Below are positions 1-12,334 of a stretch of DNA of 64,000 bases, in pieces. The stretch's first letter is position 1, and the number at the start of each line of letters is the position of its first letter. Both the position numbers and the translations under genes were made by a program. The notes beneath the pieces were generated by a model. The model had not been told where the DNA came from. It did not search any database and worked only from the letters and a program-made list of their open reading frames with translations. The stretch lies in the NCBI GenBank assembly GCA_047495785.1, contig JBLDXI010000063.1:248001-312000 (forward strand), read 5' to 3'. Origin of the DNA: Lepidodermella squamata. Lineage: Eukaryota > Gastrotricha.

Positions 1-3000
1 CCACTGGTGGAGGAGCCTGCTTTGGCGGTTGGCTGGAAGCGCCGCGGCCGGGCAGACGCCGGCGACGGCGATGCCGAGTACCGCTGCGACGACAAATCTG
101 GCTGCGACGCGGACGCTGCGACACCAGCCGCCGACGCAGGCCTCTGCTGCTGCTGCTGCTGCTGCAACATGTACAAGTCATCACTCGTAGCCGTCATCGA
201 AGTCATCGCCATCGCATCGGAGCAGGAATCCGAGTAAGAAAACTGCGACGAGTCGATGAGGCTCGGCCGCGATTCGGCGGCTCGCAGCAGCGCGGCGGCG
301 AGTTGCGACGACCGCCCGGCCACGCCCGCCAGCCGCCGCAGCAGCGCCACGTGCCGCGCACCCGGCCGCCGCCGGTAGAACAGCACGTACGCCTGGGCCC
401 GCGCCACCTTGTCCACAGACTGTGCAACACACAAAACACAGCGTGTACGATTCAACTGATGACTCAAATCATCGATGCATGCGACTTACGATTTGCGTGC
501 AGTAGTCGTCGTCGTACTCGAACCACCGCTCGTTGCCGTCGCCGCTGCTGCTGGGCTCGTGGCGGCACAGCGCCGTGTAGTGCCCGGCCGCCGGCGAGCC
601 GTCGTGTACAATCATCGCGACCAGGTCGTACAGCGTCGACTGCCCGTCATCGTCAGCCGAGCCGTTCACGTTCATGTTCGCCGCCGCAGCCGAGTCGACT
701 TGCATCGCCGTGTCCTCCTCAGCCGCATCACCGCTGCTGCTGCTGCTGCCAGTTGTCGAAGCAGTAGCCGTAGTACTAGTCGTAGTAGTGGCTGACTCTG
801 AAGATGCATCACCACCATCCGTTGACATGAACGGCCGCAAGTCGAGCCCAGTCAACGGAAACGACACGTGCTGTTTGATTCTAGAGAAGACAAAAACAAC
901 CACACTTTAGTAGTGCACACATCTAAACCATTTCTCTCGACTGAACGACTCAACGACAGTTTTAGTGGACATCTTCCAACGTAACATTCTATTATAGTTC
1001 TTGCTTTCAAAGTTTGCCACAACCTGGTGAAAGTTTTGATTTGCTTCGAGATATCGAATCAGACCCCTTGTAAACTTGTCAACTGCGATTGCTGTTCTTC
1101 TCACGCCTTTCTCAATCACGAAAAGTCACTAATTCTCGCTGGATTTGAATAACACGAGTGTGAGAATTTCATGGAGCCGAGCCACTACATGTCGAAAAAA
1201 TTCCAGAGAACGGTCAGATTTCGACGAATTCAATCAAGTGCAGAAAACTTGGCAATTTGAACCGTTTTTCTATCAGCTACGTTGTTACTAGGTAAAACAT
1301 GCTTCTAAAATCGCTTATTGATGGGTATCCACGGTGTTGAAGACTATGACATACAAAAATAAGGGTGATGGTTCATGGAATGACTTGAGATAGAATGACC
1401 ATGATGTGTAACATGAGATACCAGAATCTAGTTTTTTTCACAAGCATATCGCAAGTCGTGGACTTACTTGGAGACGCCGGCATTCATGTCGTGGCGGAAG
1501 CGCTTCAGGTGGATGCACAGCAGCTCGGGCAGGCCGAGCAGTTCGGCGTAGCGCACGCCGTTGCGCAGCTTCTCGCACTTGTCGCAGCTGTACATGTCGT
1601 CGCCTTTCAGCTCGTCGGCGGCGAAGAACGCGGCGAGGCAGTCGGCGAGCGTCGGCTGGTTGCCACTGCCGCTGCCATTGCCATTGCCACCGCTGCTGCC
1701 GGGCGCCCACGACGGCAGCCACGATTTCAGCCACGACATCCAAGTCGACGACGACGACGAGTGAGATGCCGAGTGCGACGATGGAATGACGATGGGGTAG
1801 CGCATGCCGCTCGTGCCGTCGATCGACTGCGCCCGCCGCAGCACCTGCAAGTCGGCGTGGCCTGGGATGGGTAGGGACAGGTCTTGGAAGCGCTCGCGCG
1901 TCGTCGACACGTTGCCGCACGTCAGGCATTTCACGCACGAGCGAATCTGCCCGTCGAACAGCGCCGAGATTATCGACTCGAGGCGAGCTGGTGCAGGCGA
2001 AGACTGAGGCTGCGGCTGAAGTGGCTGAGTTGGTTTGCTGCTGCTGTTGGTGTAGCAGCGCGGCACGACGTCGGGCACATCGGCGACGAGGTCGAAGCCA
2101 TCGACGAGCATGCGGTCTTCCGAGTCCGCATCATCGTCATCATCATTGGCTTGTTCATCATCTTGTGTGGCTGATGATTTTTCGCAGCTGCTATTCGACT
2201 GTTGTTGTTGTTCGAGACGACTCGCGTTGTTGCTGTTGTTGTTGTTCGACATGGCTGGCTCGGCGAGTTCTTCGTGCAGGCGGTCGAGGAAGCAGCGCAG
2301 GAACTCCTGCGCGTCCTGCTGCGTGTGCAGGCGGAAGGCGGGGAAAGCGGCGCGGAACTGTGCTGCCAATCCGCTCGGGTCGACGACGGCGCGGTGCACG
2401 GACGAGGGCGCCCACATGTCCTCGATGAGTTGCGAGTAGCAGCGCGCCACCGACCGCGGCCGTTCCGCCAGCCGGCACGCCACCGCCACCGAGCACGTGT
2501 CGAAGTACGCCGTCAGCGGTGGGCAGTTCGACAGCGCCTGCGCACACACAAACAATTTTAGACACAACAAATCAATCTGATGATACTTAAACTAAGCACA
2601 ATTATTAGTGAGCCTGCATTAAAAAGACTGAAGCACAAATATCGCTTTCTTAAATGTCGGAAAACCTAGTCGCTATTCGCAGAATGCAATGATTGCCTTT
2701 AAACGTCCAATTGAAACATATTTTCTTCAAAATCGGTTTTTCAGCAGTAAGTCAAAAGCTTCTCACTTAATTAATCGGATACTGTGTAAAAAAAACCAAT
2801 AGAAGCGCGGTTTCCGGCATTAAATTGTATCCCACCTTAAGCAAAGCCAGATTTCAGATTATTCAAGATTCGACATTTTTAGGTAATAACAATGTGGGAA
2901 ATTGTCTGGCATTCCCACTGTTATCTCAACATTGCGTCACCAAATGTCCCGGTTCTCATTGCGCGATTGAATAGACGAAAATACCGAACATTTGTTACAT

Positions 3001-3488
3001 TTGTGGCTTACTGATTACCTGTTCCGGAGCCCAATTTCAATCATTGCAAGACTCGACTAAATAGTCAATAACCTGGGATGAAAATGCGGCTTATTCTGTG
3101 CAATGTTCTATCATCCCACTCGAGAGGGAAATGTTCAGCTCATTTGTAGCAACTCTAGAAAACCTCAGTGGCCTCGCCAATTTGTACCCAAATAAACTTG
3201 GCAAATCGTGATTGACTGTGATGCTCCCGAGTAGTAATTACGCAAGTAAGTGTATGTAGGCAGTACCTGTAGAGCAGCGTTCATGTAACAAGTGTTGCCG
3301 ATGTTGGCGAGGCCGGTGAGTCCCCGCTGTGAATCCTCATCGCCGTCGCCGCCGCCGCCGTTCGCTGCATTCGACGCCGTCACAGAGGCGGCGGCGGCGG
3401 CGCTCGTCTCGTAGCCCGACGAACACCTGTCAGTGTCATTGTCGCAGCTGCCAATCGAGTAGAAGCGATCTCGATCACCCATCAACAT
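1..3488 (-). CDS. USP20/USP33-type ubiquitin carboxyl-terminal hydrolase, partial (C-terminus off window)
   Basis: A cysteine protease that removes ubiquitin from substrates. Visible coding exons are 3267-3488, 1468-2537, 490-880 and 1-419, about 700 codons, with phases that join cleanly. The Cys box GLTGLANIGNTCYMNAALQ is in the first exon. QQDAQEFLRC, a CxxC...CxxC finger, LLCIHLKRFRH and the His box AGHYTALCR follow. The linking sequences (ALSNCPPLT, HVSFPLTGLDLRPF, AQAYVLFYRR) match USP20/USP33 better than other USPs. An Asn/Gln/acidic insertion of about 100 residues separates the QQD box from the finger, as in that subfamily. A Ser/Gln-rich tail runs open to base 1, so the expected DUSP domains lie outside the window. 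The start is the ATG at 3488, with an in-frame stop 24 bases upstream. No N-terminal UBP zinc finger is seen. The introns at 881-1467 and 2538-3266 hold nothing I recognise. Confidence 0.88.
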
Positions 3489-4642
3489 TGTTGTCAGGTC
3501 AACATAGGTACTTGCTTCTTATTTGTTTCTCAATTTGATAATATTTCCTAAATTATCGAATGACAAAATTCGATTAGCGATAAGAAAGCACGCGATTGAA
3601 CCGAAACAACCTTTCGTCCTTTTTATTCATTTTTTTTCGTGAGTTTCATCGTTATTATCATTTCAGCTTCTTTTCCTCGCATTTTCATTCATTCAGTCAG
3701 ACATTCAGGCATTCATTCAAATATTACACATATTTATAATAATAATAATATTCTTGTTTGTTTTTCTTCAATTTATATATACTCGTGTGCGCAATTTATA
3801 GACGCAATTTCAGATAATTTTAATTACTATTATACTTTTAATCAGCATATCTCAAATGAGAGCGAGCGAACGAACGAACGGATGAGAGTAGTAATTGCAG
3901 AGATAGCGAGCGTGAACAATTTTTTTGTACATCATTGTTACTGTTGCTGTTGCTTCTGTTATCATAATAAGCATCACTAGCATGAATTATTTGACGTCGA
4001 GTAGGAGAGAGAAAAAACGATCAATTGTTTGTTATTATTGTTGTTGTTGTTTTCGTAGTAGTATAATTAAGAGCGGTTGATTAAGAACCCCACGTGGCTT
4101 CATTTAAATTGCTGATGATGACGCAAAGCTGAGAACAAAAAATCAGCGTTTTGTTAATTAAACAAATAATAATAATAATAAGTCGTAGTAACGGGCAATA
4201 AGAAGAAACAAGTTCGCTCGACCGACGCTCGGCATTCCATCAAGTGTACGACGTATATGTTGTTGGTATAAAAAACGAGAACGAAGAATAAGAATAAGGC
4301 TCATTCATTTAATCAAGTGAGTAGTAGTAGTAGTAGTAGCGTTTTAATTCGCACTGTACAAGCAGTCATCATTTTACTGTATTTTACACATCATACACTC
4401 AAGTAGTAACAGTAGTAGTAGAAGTAGTAGCAAACAACGAGAACAAACAACGTTAATTAGTACAAGTAAGAGATGAGAAGAAGAATAAGAACAGGAGGAG
4501 GATGAGGAGAGGATCAGTAGGCAACAATTTTTGGCATTCATCATCATCATCCATCGAATCGAGTCGCTTGTGTTGTTGTTGTTGTTGGTAAAAAATTGCA
4601 TCCACATGCCATTTGTATAGCATCGATCGATCGATCAATCGA
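3489..4642. other. Intergenic stretch between the deubiquitinase start and the RalGPS stop
   Basis: No supported gene. The right part is presumably the 3' UTR of RalGPS (minus strand) and the left part the promoter or 5' UTR of the deubiquitinase. It is AT-rich, with short (AAT)n and (GTT)n runs and a (GTA)n tract at 4321-4339. I searched it for the missing UBP zinc finger of the deubiquitinase and saw no Cys/His-rich exon. Confidence 0.6.
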
Positions 4643-7094
4643 TCACTCGAACGAGATGAGGTTGACGGTGGAGGACTTGCGGATGGCCTCGCGCAGCCGC
4701 TGCGACCACTCGAGCGCCGCCGCCTGCGAGCCGCCCCGCATCTTGTAGATGGTGCCGCGGCTCGGCTCCTGCAGCAGAAACAGGTCCGGCTTGCGCGGCT
4801 TCGTGCACGCCAGCGCCATCCACCCCGACAGCTGGATCGACTTGGCCGGCGGGCGGTTCAGCTCGAAGTTGGCCGACGACGCCAGCCACTTCTTCAGCCC
4901 GCCCGAGTAGAAGTACGTGCCCGGCCGCGTATCCGCCGCCACAACGCCGCACATCGAAGACTGATGTTCATCGCTTTTGCTCGCGCTCAGCGAATCGTTC
5001 AGCATCTGCTGCTGCTGCATCGTGTGCGTCGACGACGACGTCGAGCACGACTGCAACGGCGACGACGCCACCGCCGAGTTGCTGTTGTTGTGGTGCTGCT
5101 GGGTGTGGTTGCTGCTCGTCGAGCCGAGGCGCGAGAACAGCCGGCGGCGAGGCGCGTACAGCAGCAGCGACCCGGGCGCGTACAGCACGGCCCAGTACGG
5201 CTGCCAGCGGGCCACCGTCGGCCGGTGCCCGTTGCGCAGCAGCGTCTTCTTCAGCAGCGGACCCTCCGCGATGATCTCCTCCGGCGCCAAAATCGACACG
5301 CCGCCCACGGCCGTCTCCAGGCCCGACTCGCCGCCCGTCGACCGGCTGCCCGTGCGGTCGATCTGCGCCGGCGAGTGCGCCGCCACCGCCACGCCCGTTA
5401 GGTTCGACGAGTTCTGCGACGGCGACGACGCGTGCGACGAAGCGGCGTGGCTCGAGTCGGAGCGCGACGACTCGGACGCCGACCGCGACACGCGCAGCTC
5501 ACCTGCCGACGGCTGCTGATGCGGCTGGTCCATGCCGTCGCTCTTCGACGACGCCGGCGTATCGGCTGAACCGATGCACGACGAGAACAGCGCCGACTTC
5601 TTGCTCGTGGTCGTCGCCGAACCGGCCGAACTCGCCGCCCGCGAGTACGCCAGCACCTTCGCGTCCGAATGCACGCGGCACGTATGGTTCGGCGGGCCGA
5701 GCTCGTCGTCGAGCATCTTCCCGCCCAGCGACATGTTCTTCTTGTGCCGCTGGTGGCCTTTCGATATTGTCATGGCGAGTTTCGAGTCGGCCGGATGGTG
5801 CTTCTCCACCACCATCATCATCGACGAGTTGTTGTTGTTGTTGACGGCGGCCGCCGAGTTGCAGCCGATCGGGCACGACGCCGACGAGGAAGAACGGCGC
5901 ACCGAGTGGCACGACGCGCTGCTGTCGTTCAACTGCTGAGTAGTTGCAGATATCACCGGGTCGACGACAGCAGGCGACGGCTCGACTACGAGTGTCGGCG
6001 AGCCGCCGTTTATCGAGGTTGAAGTATTATTGTGGTTATTGTTGTTGTTACTACTACTAGTGTCATGGTCAGGCGGCTCGAGGCGCAGCGACATTTTGTA
6101 ATAGTCGTCTTCGACGAACTTTTGCAGTTCTTCGATGAAACGGTTCGACAGCAAGTACTCGCATATGTGCTCGCTCGGCTGCAGGTGGTCGTACGTCGAG
6201 CGTTGAAACTCGGCGATCACCCGCAGTATGTTATTCATCTTCAGCTTGCGGTCGTGCGATTCGAGTCCGCCCGAATGCGGATGAGCCACGTCAATAAAAA
6301 CTATGGAAAAAAATTGTGTTTAAACCATTCATTTCATCCTTCTAATATCAATCCACTTACCAATATCAGTTAGATATAAACCTAAATAGGGTAGGCAAGG
6401 AAGGCGGACTGCTTCGAGGAAGCGGCGCAAATTGCCGTAATTGTCGTCCTCTGACACGAGCTTAGCCAGCTCGTCGAGGCGATCGCGATCACGCCGCGGC
6501 ACTAGCTGCCACGTCTGTTGCAGGCGGAAGATCGGTGTGGCCTGAAGCGCCGATACCACGGCCTTCAGTGAGTGTAGATTCTTCAGTTCGTAAAGCCGCC
6601 TCGCGACTTTTACGAAATGTGTCAACACTTCGGCGCGTGTTCGCACCTTCTGCGCTGATAGCACCTCACGTTGAACCCAGAACGAGGTTTGATTGAAACG
6701 ACGAATCATTGCAACAACATTTGGCGATAACTCAGTTCGACGCTGGCCCGTCCAGCCGCATGAAGATAACTCTTCCGGCTGGATAGCTTTAAAAGCTGCC
6801 AGGTCTAATATTGTCAGTTGAAACTATAAAGATTAACGAAACATTTAAGCTATTTAGTGAAAAAAGAATAAATGACTCAACAAACCGCATATTGCTCGGG
6901 AGGAACTTTAAGAAAATCAAAGAGTACGGCGTCAAACGCACGTAGCTCGCTGCCTTGATCATCATTGTTCAGCCGATTACCACCAGCTGTTGATGGCAGG
7001 GCTGAAAAGTGGCCCGTGTAGTCGACGGCCTATTACAACAAAATAACAAGGTAAGAATTCATCATCAAAAGCAGAGAATATATAAGCTTACCAT
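4643..7094 (-). CDS. RALGPS: RalGPS: RasGEF domain plus C-terminal PH domain
   Basis: A guanine-nucleotide exchange factor that activates Ral GTPases at membranes. Exons 7092-7094, 6886-7029, 6361-6823 and 4643-6300 encode about 755 residues. The RasGEF (Cdc25) core is clear: [62 protein letters not shown] and [15 protein letters not shown]. These are close to vertebrate RALGPS1/2 and no REM domain precedes them. A long Ser/Asn-rich linker follows, then a PH domain with [31 protein letters not shown] and the family-type ending NLISFE. The proposed start ATG is the last codon of its exon, because every frame upstream of it closes. That start is the weakest part of the model. The PH domain carries an insertion of about 70 residues. 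It is head-to-head with CFAP53, the starts being about 670 bp apart. Confidence 0.9.
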
Positions 7095-7762
7095 GTAGTT
7101 CAAACGGGTTGTACAATCAAACAATGAGATTGCATAATGTTATTCAGGATCACTAGACATGAGTAATATAGTCTAGAGATAAAACAACAAAAAGCTGAAA
7201 ATGAATCATGGATACCAAGGTAAACTTGAGATGCAAGAAGCAACAAGTGGGAACTAATTATTTCGTACATCTCAATAATGTGCCGCTTTCGCCATCACAA
7301 GTCGCCTTCGACTGAAAACTTTAATGGTATGAAACAATTGGGTATTCAGTGACTTTTTATGAATCAGACCCTACATTTTGGGACATAACCAACCAACCAT
7401 AGTAGATCACGAAAACGGACTATGACCTCGATCTCGACGATTGGGCCGAAAAATTGTGAAATCACACAGCAAAAATTGAAAAATCGCAAAACTTGCTGTA
7501 TTTCACCTTTAAATCACTATAATATAAATATTTGTAAATATTTAAAAACAATTAAATAAACGAAGTTTTGCAATTTTAGAGCGTCCTTAGTGTTTTCCTT
7601 GGCAACCTCATAGTTCGCATCCCGTTTTTGCTGTAAGGACCAGTGTTGAGCCTCTAATATCAACTAAAACGCATTGATTACGCTGTACAGATTCACCTCT
7701 GATCTTACTTCTTGACTCAAATAGTTATTGCTCAAAATATCACTTTTTCCTAGGTTTTTGTC
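7095..7762. promoter_or_regulatory. Shared upstream region between divergent RalGPS and CFAP53
   Basis: About 670 bp between two divergently transcribed genes with no coding sequence that I can support. It must hold both promoters unless RalGPS has a further 5' exon. No TATA box in a convincing position and no tandem motif is seen. The call rests on gene orientation only. Confidence 0.4.
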
Positions 7763-9432
7763 ATGTCAAAACGCGAAGTTCGTGGTAATCTGCCCGGGCT
7801 GGTTGCTCGGGTAAGTTGCCCGCCACAATTTTTTCTCGTTTTCTAATCTACGATTTTATAACAGATTGCTCCACGGACGAGATCAGTGCCAGTCGATAAT
7901 TTGATTTTGATAAACCGAGCCGCCAATGAGCTTCGTCAACAGGCAGAATACGAAAATAGACAGAGGGCCTTGAATGATATTAGAAATAATTGGCGAGCAA
8001 CAACCGACAGGATGGTCACAAACACTCGCATCAAGGACATGGTCGCTAAACAGGAAGCTGCGTATGATCTGTCAGTTGAGCAGCGAAGAGACATGTTGCG
8101 CTGCCTACTTCAGGATGAGCAAGATAGTTACCTTGCGGAACTTGCTAGCATGCAAGAAACTGTCGAAGAACGTAAAATGAAGTTGCGCGAACGAGCTCAT
8201 AGCTTAAAGGTGCGGAAAGAAGCGGAACGTCAAGAAGAAGCACGCCGCTTGTATGAACAGCAGTTTAATGATCAATGCGAAGAGTTACGCAGCTACTTGT
8301 CTCAAAAGCAGCGCCGACAGCTCGGCGGTGATCATTTAGAGCAGATTGCATCCAAGCAATTGATCACTGACCGTGAGCGGGCGCTAGCTGCGATACTCGA
8401 CCCTCTCATTTCCGGCGACATGATCGCTAAACCCGGACGAGATGAGTCAGACGCTGCGAAAAAGCACGAGCTTGAATGTGAGGCTGTTCAAGTTCTGATG
8501 CATCAGATGAAAGCGACAGAGGCTCAGCGAGAACGAGATAAGGCTCAAATGGCTGAGGATGCTGCTCGTCTTGAGTCAGAGCGCAAATTGCTTGCTGCCG
8601 AAAATGCGGCCATGTACACTGCCCACAAGCAAAAGCAGGCAAATTTCAGCACTCAGTTGAAAAATCAGATGCGGGAACGATTGAGGCGCGCGTGGTTCGA
8701 GCAAGAGCAAGAGCTAGCAGCTGAATTGGCGGAAACAGAAGCTGCCATGGCTTCGAATGTTGCAGAACTGGAGGGTTCGTCGAACCGGAAGCGCTCGCTT
8801 ATGGCTGAGTTGCAGCGTTATCGTGCCCATCTGCAGGCAGAGAAAGAAGAACGAGCGCGTGAACAGGCCGAAATCGAGCGACAGCTCGCGCAAGACAGCG
8901 AGGAGCAGTGGCGAAAGCGATGCGAAGTGTGGAAACGCGACCGCGAGGCCAGGAAAGCCCTATTACAGCGAGTTGTTCGCGAAAGAGCGGTAAGCTAATT
9001 GAAATCCAGGGACATTATTATTTGAACTTTATGAAAATTTAGGAGCAAATCGCTGCGAAAGAAGCGGAAAGAGCGAACCGTAAGTTGGGCCGTGTCGAAG
9101 AACGCGCTCAAACCGAACGGTTGTTGGCCGAACTCAAGGAGAGCGAGTACGCTGCGGCGCTGAGAAATCGTCAGCAAAAGGACCGGTACGCGGCAGAGCT
9201 GCTTGGTCAAATGGACTTCAACGGCCGGTTGCGATACATGGAAGAGGCGGAGCGGCTTCGCGAACGCCTTGCCGGCGAAGAGGCAGCTAAAGAATATGCG
9301 CTGAAGCTGGAAGCCGCATTGGCGTCAGCTGATGCCATCGGATCAAAGACTGGAATCTATCAGGACCATCCTTTCCGTGCCCTTCAAAACCAAAACAGGC
9401 TGCCAACAAGCCTTACTCAAATCCTTTCCTAA
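7763..9432 (+). CDS. CFAP53: CFAP53 (CCDC11) axonemal coiled-coil protein
   Basis: A microtubule inner protein and docking factor of motile cilia and sperm flagella; vertebrate mutants have laterality defects. Three exons, 7763-7810, 7865-8989 and 9043-9432, encode 520 residues, against 514 in human. The protein is almost wholly charged coiled coil rich in Glu, Arg, Lys and Gln. Identity comes from an ordered set of matches: TRIKDMV, EQRRDMLRCLLQDEQDSYL, ETVEERKMKLRERA, then QQFNDQCEELR in the first third, and a C-terminal YQDHPFRA that matches the HPMR region of human CFAP53. The start MSKREVRG follows a clean GT-AG intron of 54 bp. A poly(A) signal AATAAA lies at 9648. The gene implies a functional 9+2 axoneme somewhere in the life cycle. 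Confidence 0.85.
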
Positions 9433-12334
9433 GTTGTTAATGGATAATCGCGTTTCTAACATTCAAGTAGATTATTTTTTTCTGTCGCCAAATAATACTA
9501 CGGATATTCGCTTAGTTTGTCTCGCTTCGTGATAACATCCCATTTTTTGACGGAGTTGTGGTCGATGATATTATATTATTGAGAAAATGTATTGCTGTTA
9601 TCATTTGATGTTTTGCTTTGGAACTTGATTTCGGACGAAAAGTCCTAAATAAAAACGAGGAGTAAGAAAATTCTTGATTGTTTTACTCTTTTCAAGAGTT
9701 TCGTAATAACACCAAAAATTCGAGTGTGTTTTCTGTTTTTTATGGCGTTTTTTATTATTAAAAAAACATGACAACGCGATGTTCACTTTTTCCTTTCTTT
9801 TTTTCACTCGCCAACATCATCACTCCGACAGCAATCAGTCATTTTATAGATTTTTCGAAGATAATTATATATATTCATAGTAGAAAACAGTTGTTGAATT
9901 TCTATAATAATAATAATAATAATAATATAATCATTAGCAATAATAATAATTACGAATAATGGCATCGTTTAGAGTTGTTATAACATGTGACATCGCGAAT
10001 GCTATGAAGATATCGTACCTATTTATCGCGTACACAATCGTCATAAAAGTAGATAGTAGTACCTAGCAACGAGGCGATGCAGTTATAACCGACGACAGAA
10101 CTTGAAAAATGAAAATATGCAATGAAGAACGAACGAACGAACGAAGAATGAATGAATGAAGACTCGGCAAACTTACAGACTTACAGTATTTCACATTCAC
10201 AAACGCACACGAGCCGTCCGCAACGATTTATTGTTTTATCATGGTTATTAGTTAGGTTGTAGGTATCATTTGTTTTTAACAAAACAAGAAACTACGAATC
10301 AATAATGGTGAAGTTTAACGCGAGACAGCCGACTAGTCGCGCGGTTGTTGGTTATTTTTTCTCGAATTTTTACACAGTGTCGTCTTGTTGTGTTGCATAT
10401 CAATTGAGAGAGGAACTAAGGAGCGCGAAAAAGGTAAACAAAACGATCGATCCCATGTGACATCTTCTCATGCAATCGACACGAAAATAGAAGGAAGTGG
10501 TGACGAAAGATAATAATCGATTACAAAATGGCCGCCCATTGCATATTGTCATTGTTGTTAGACGAGAGAGAGAGAAAGGACAGAAAATTCGACGCACAGA
10601 GAGAACGAGAGAGCGAGAGCGAGAAAAAAGGTGACGGAAGATGGCCACAAAAATAAAAGCCGCCGCTTCAATTAGCGTAAAATAGCGCAAAAGGCGACAC
10701 TAAAAATTCGCCAATTAAGAAAAGAAATAGGTAAACAGCCGCCCACCTTAACAATACATCATCAGATGAATTTCAAGTACGACTAGCCCTTGCGATTTCT
10801 CTCCGCTCATCAACGATTTTCCCTTCAAGTTGGTATTTACACGCAAAAAAGTGATTTTTCCCCTGCGACGCCGCCGTTTTTCAGTTGAGTTATTTTTTTT
10901 CATCGTGATTTTGTTCGATCAGTTAATACACGACAACAATATGTGATTTTTTCAATGAACCGCATCATCAGCTGAACCATTGATTGATTAAAATGCAAAA
11001 ATGCAAACAGTGTAGTGGTTTAGTAGCAGTTTAGGTGGTGGTAATAATTGTTTTGTGGAGTCAGTCAAAATAGAAGGCATATGTGTAGTAATAAACTTGT
11101 TTATTCTCAGATTTTCTTTCTTTCTTTCTGTCTTTCTTTCTTTGTTGCGATGTTGCAGTTTTGCCTGTTGACGAAATTGAGCTAGCATACAAGTAGGCGA
11201 TCATCTCTGCTCTCGGTCTGACAAACTTTCGACGAGCGAGCGAGATGAATGAAAGATGAAATATAAGTTGTAGGTACATACACAAGTAGTATTATATATA
11301 ATATGCAGTAGGCAATAGAAGTTATTATTGGTTATCATTACACAAGTAGACAATATTAAATGATCATCATCATCAGTATTTATTATTATTATTATCATAG
11401 AATGAAATGTAGGCCAAAAATTAAACCGATCATAACAACACTGCAACTGATCTTCAACGGCTGGATTCGTGTAGAAATAAGAAAAAAAGAATTGAATTGA
11501 ATGAAGAAGAAGAAGACACAGTGTGCTCGGCGGTTATTTCGGAACGAGATTCGGCAATTAATCAACCAATCAATCAATCAATCAATCCGATAGTAGGCAG
11601 CTGAGGCGGCGGCGGCGGCGGCGTCGTTGTTGATGAAACAAAAAGAAAAGAGGGAGTGACACAATGCAAGAGCTAAGATGAATCCTCGGATGAGAAAAAT
11701 AACGAAAGAGAAACAAATAAAATGGCTGCGCTGCGACTCTGCCTTCGAATGACTAACTTTCAAATAGAGCACGCATGCGCCCGCGAGAGATAGCGAGAGA
11801 GAGAGAGAGAGAGAGAGAGGTGCAGAAAAATCATCGGCGGATACAGCGTCGAAGAGTCAGTAGTCAACAGAAGTGGCTACGCAACAAGTCTTCGACGCTC
11901 AAGCGATCGAGCGAGCGAGCGGGTTCGACGGAATGCGATCGAATAAGACGTAGTAGCAGCCAAGAGGCGTGTTACCTTTCGTGTGTGAGTGTTGTGTTGT
12001 GTTTGTTTGTAAGATGCGTGACAGTAGGTAGGTAGGTAGGTAGGTACAAGTACATAGAACATAGACGATCAAGAAGAAGAAGAAGTGGTTGTAGTAGCAA
12101 CAGAGAGTAAGTCGTAAGTTGTCGCGGACGGCTGTAGGCTAGTAGCTAGCAATAGATGCACCAATGCAGCAAGCGAGGCGATTCTTGGTGGTGGTGGTGT
12201 TGTTGCATCGGCGAACTGATGATACGATGAGGCTAACGAGGCTGGCTGGCTGGCTGGCGGACGACGGAGACAGAGAGACATGGGAGATGGACGGTGGTCG
12301 GGCTGGCTGGCTGGCTTGCTAGCTAGCGGATGTG
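9433..12334. repeat. Gene-free, simple-repeat-rich region between CFAP53 and the BET gene (tail to tail)
   Basis: No supported coding exon. It contains the 3' UTR of CFAP53 and, on the right, the 3' UTR of the BET gene. Simple repeats include (AAT)n at 9903-9928, (AACG)n near 10130-10144, (GAAA)n near 11110-11145, (ATCA)n near 11565-11586, (GGC)n near 11608, (GA)n at 11794-11820, (GTAG)n at 12024-12046 and (GGCT)n near 12240-12320. Open frames here are short and composed of repeat translation. Confidence 0.7.

Noticed and set aside
4613-6022. Several long plus-strand frames opposite RalGPS
   Set aside because: They are antisense shadows of the conserved RasGEF and PH coding exons, with Arg/Ala-rich composition caused by G/C-rich codons.
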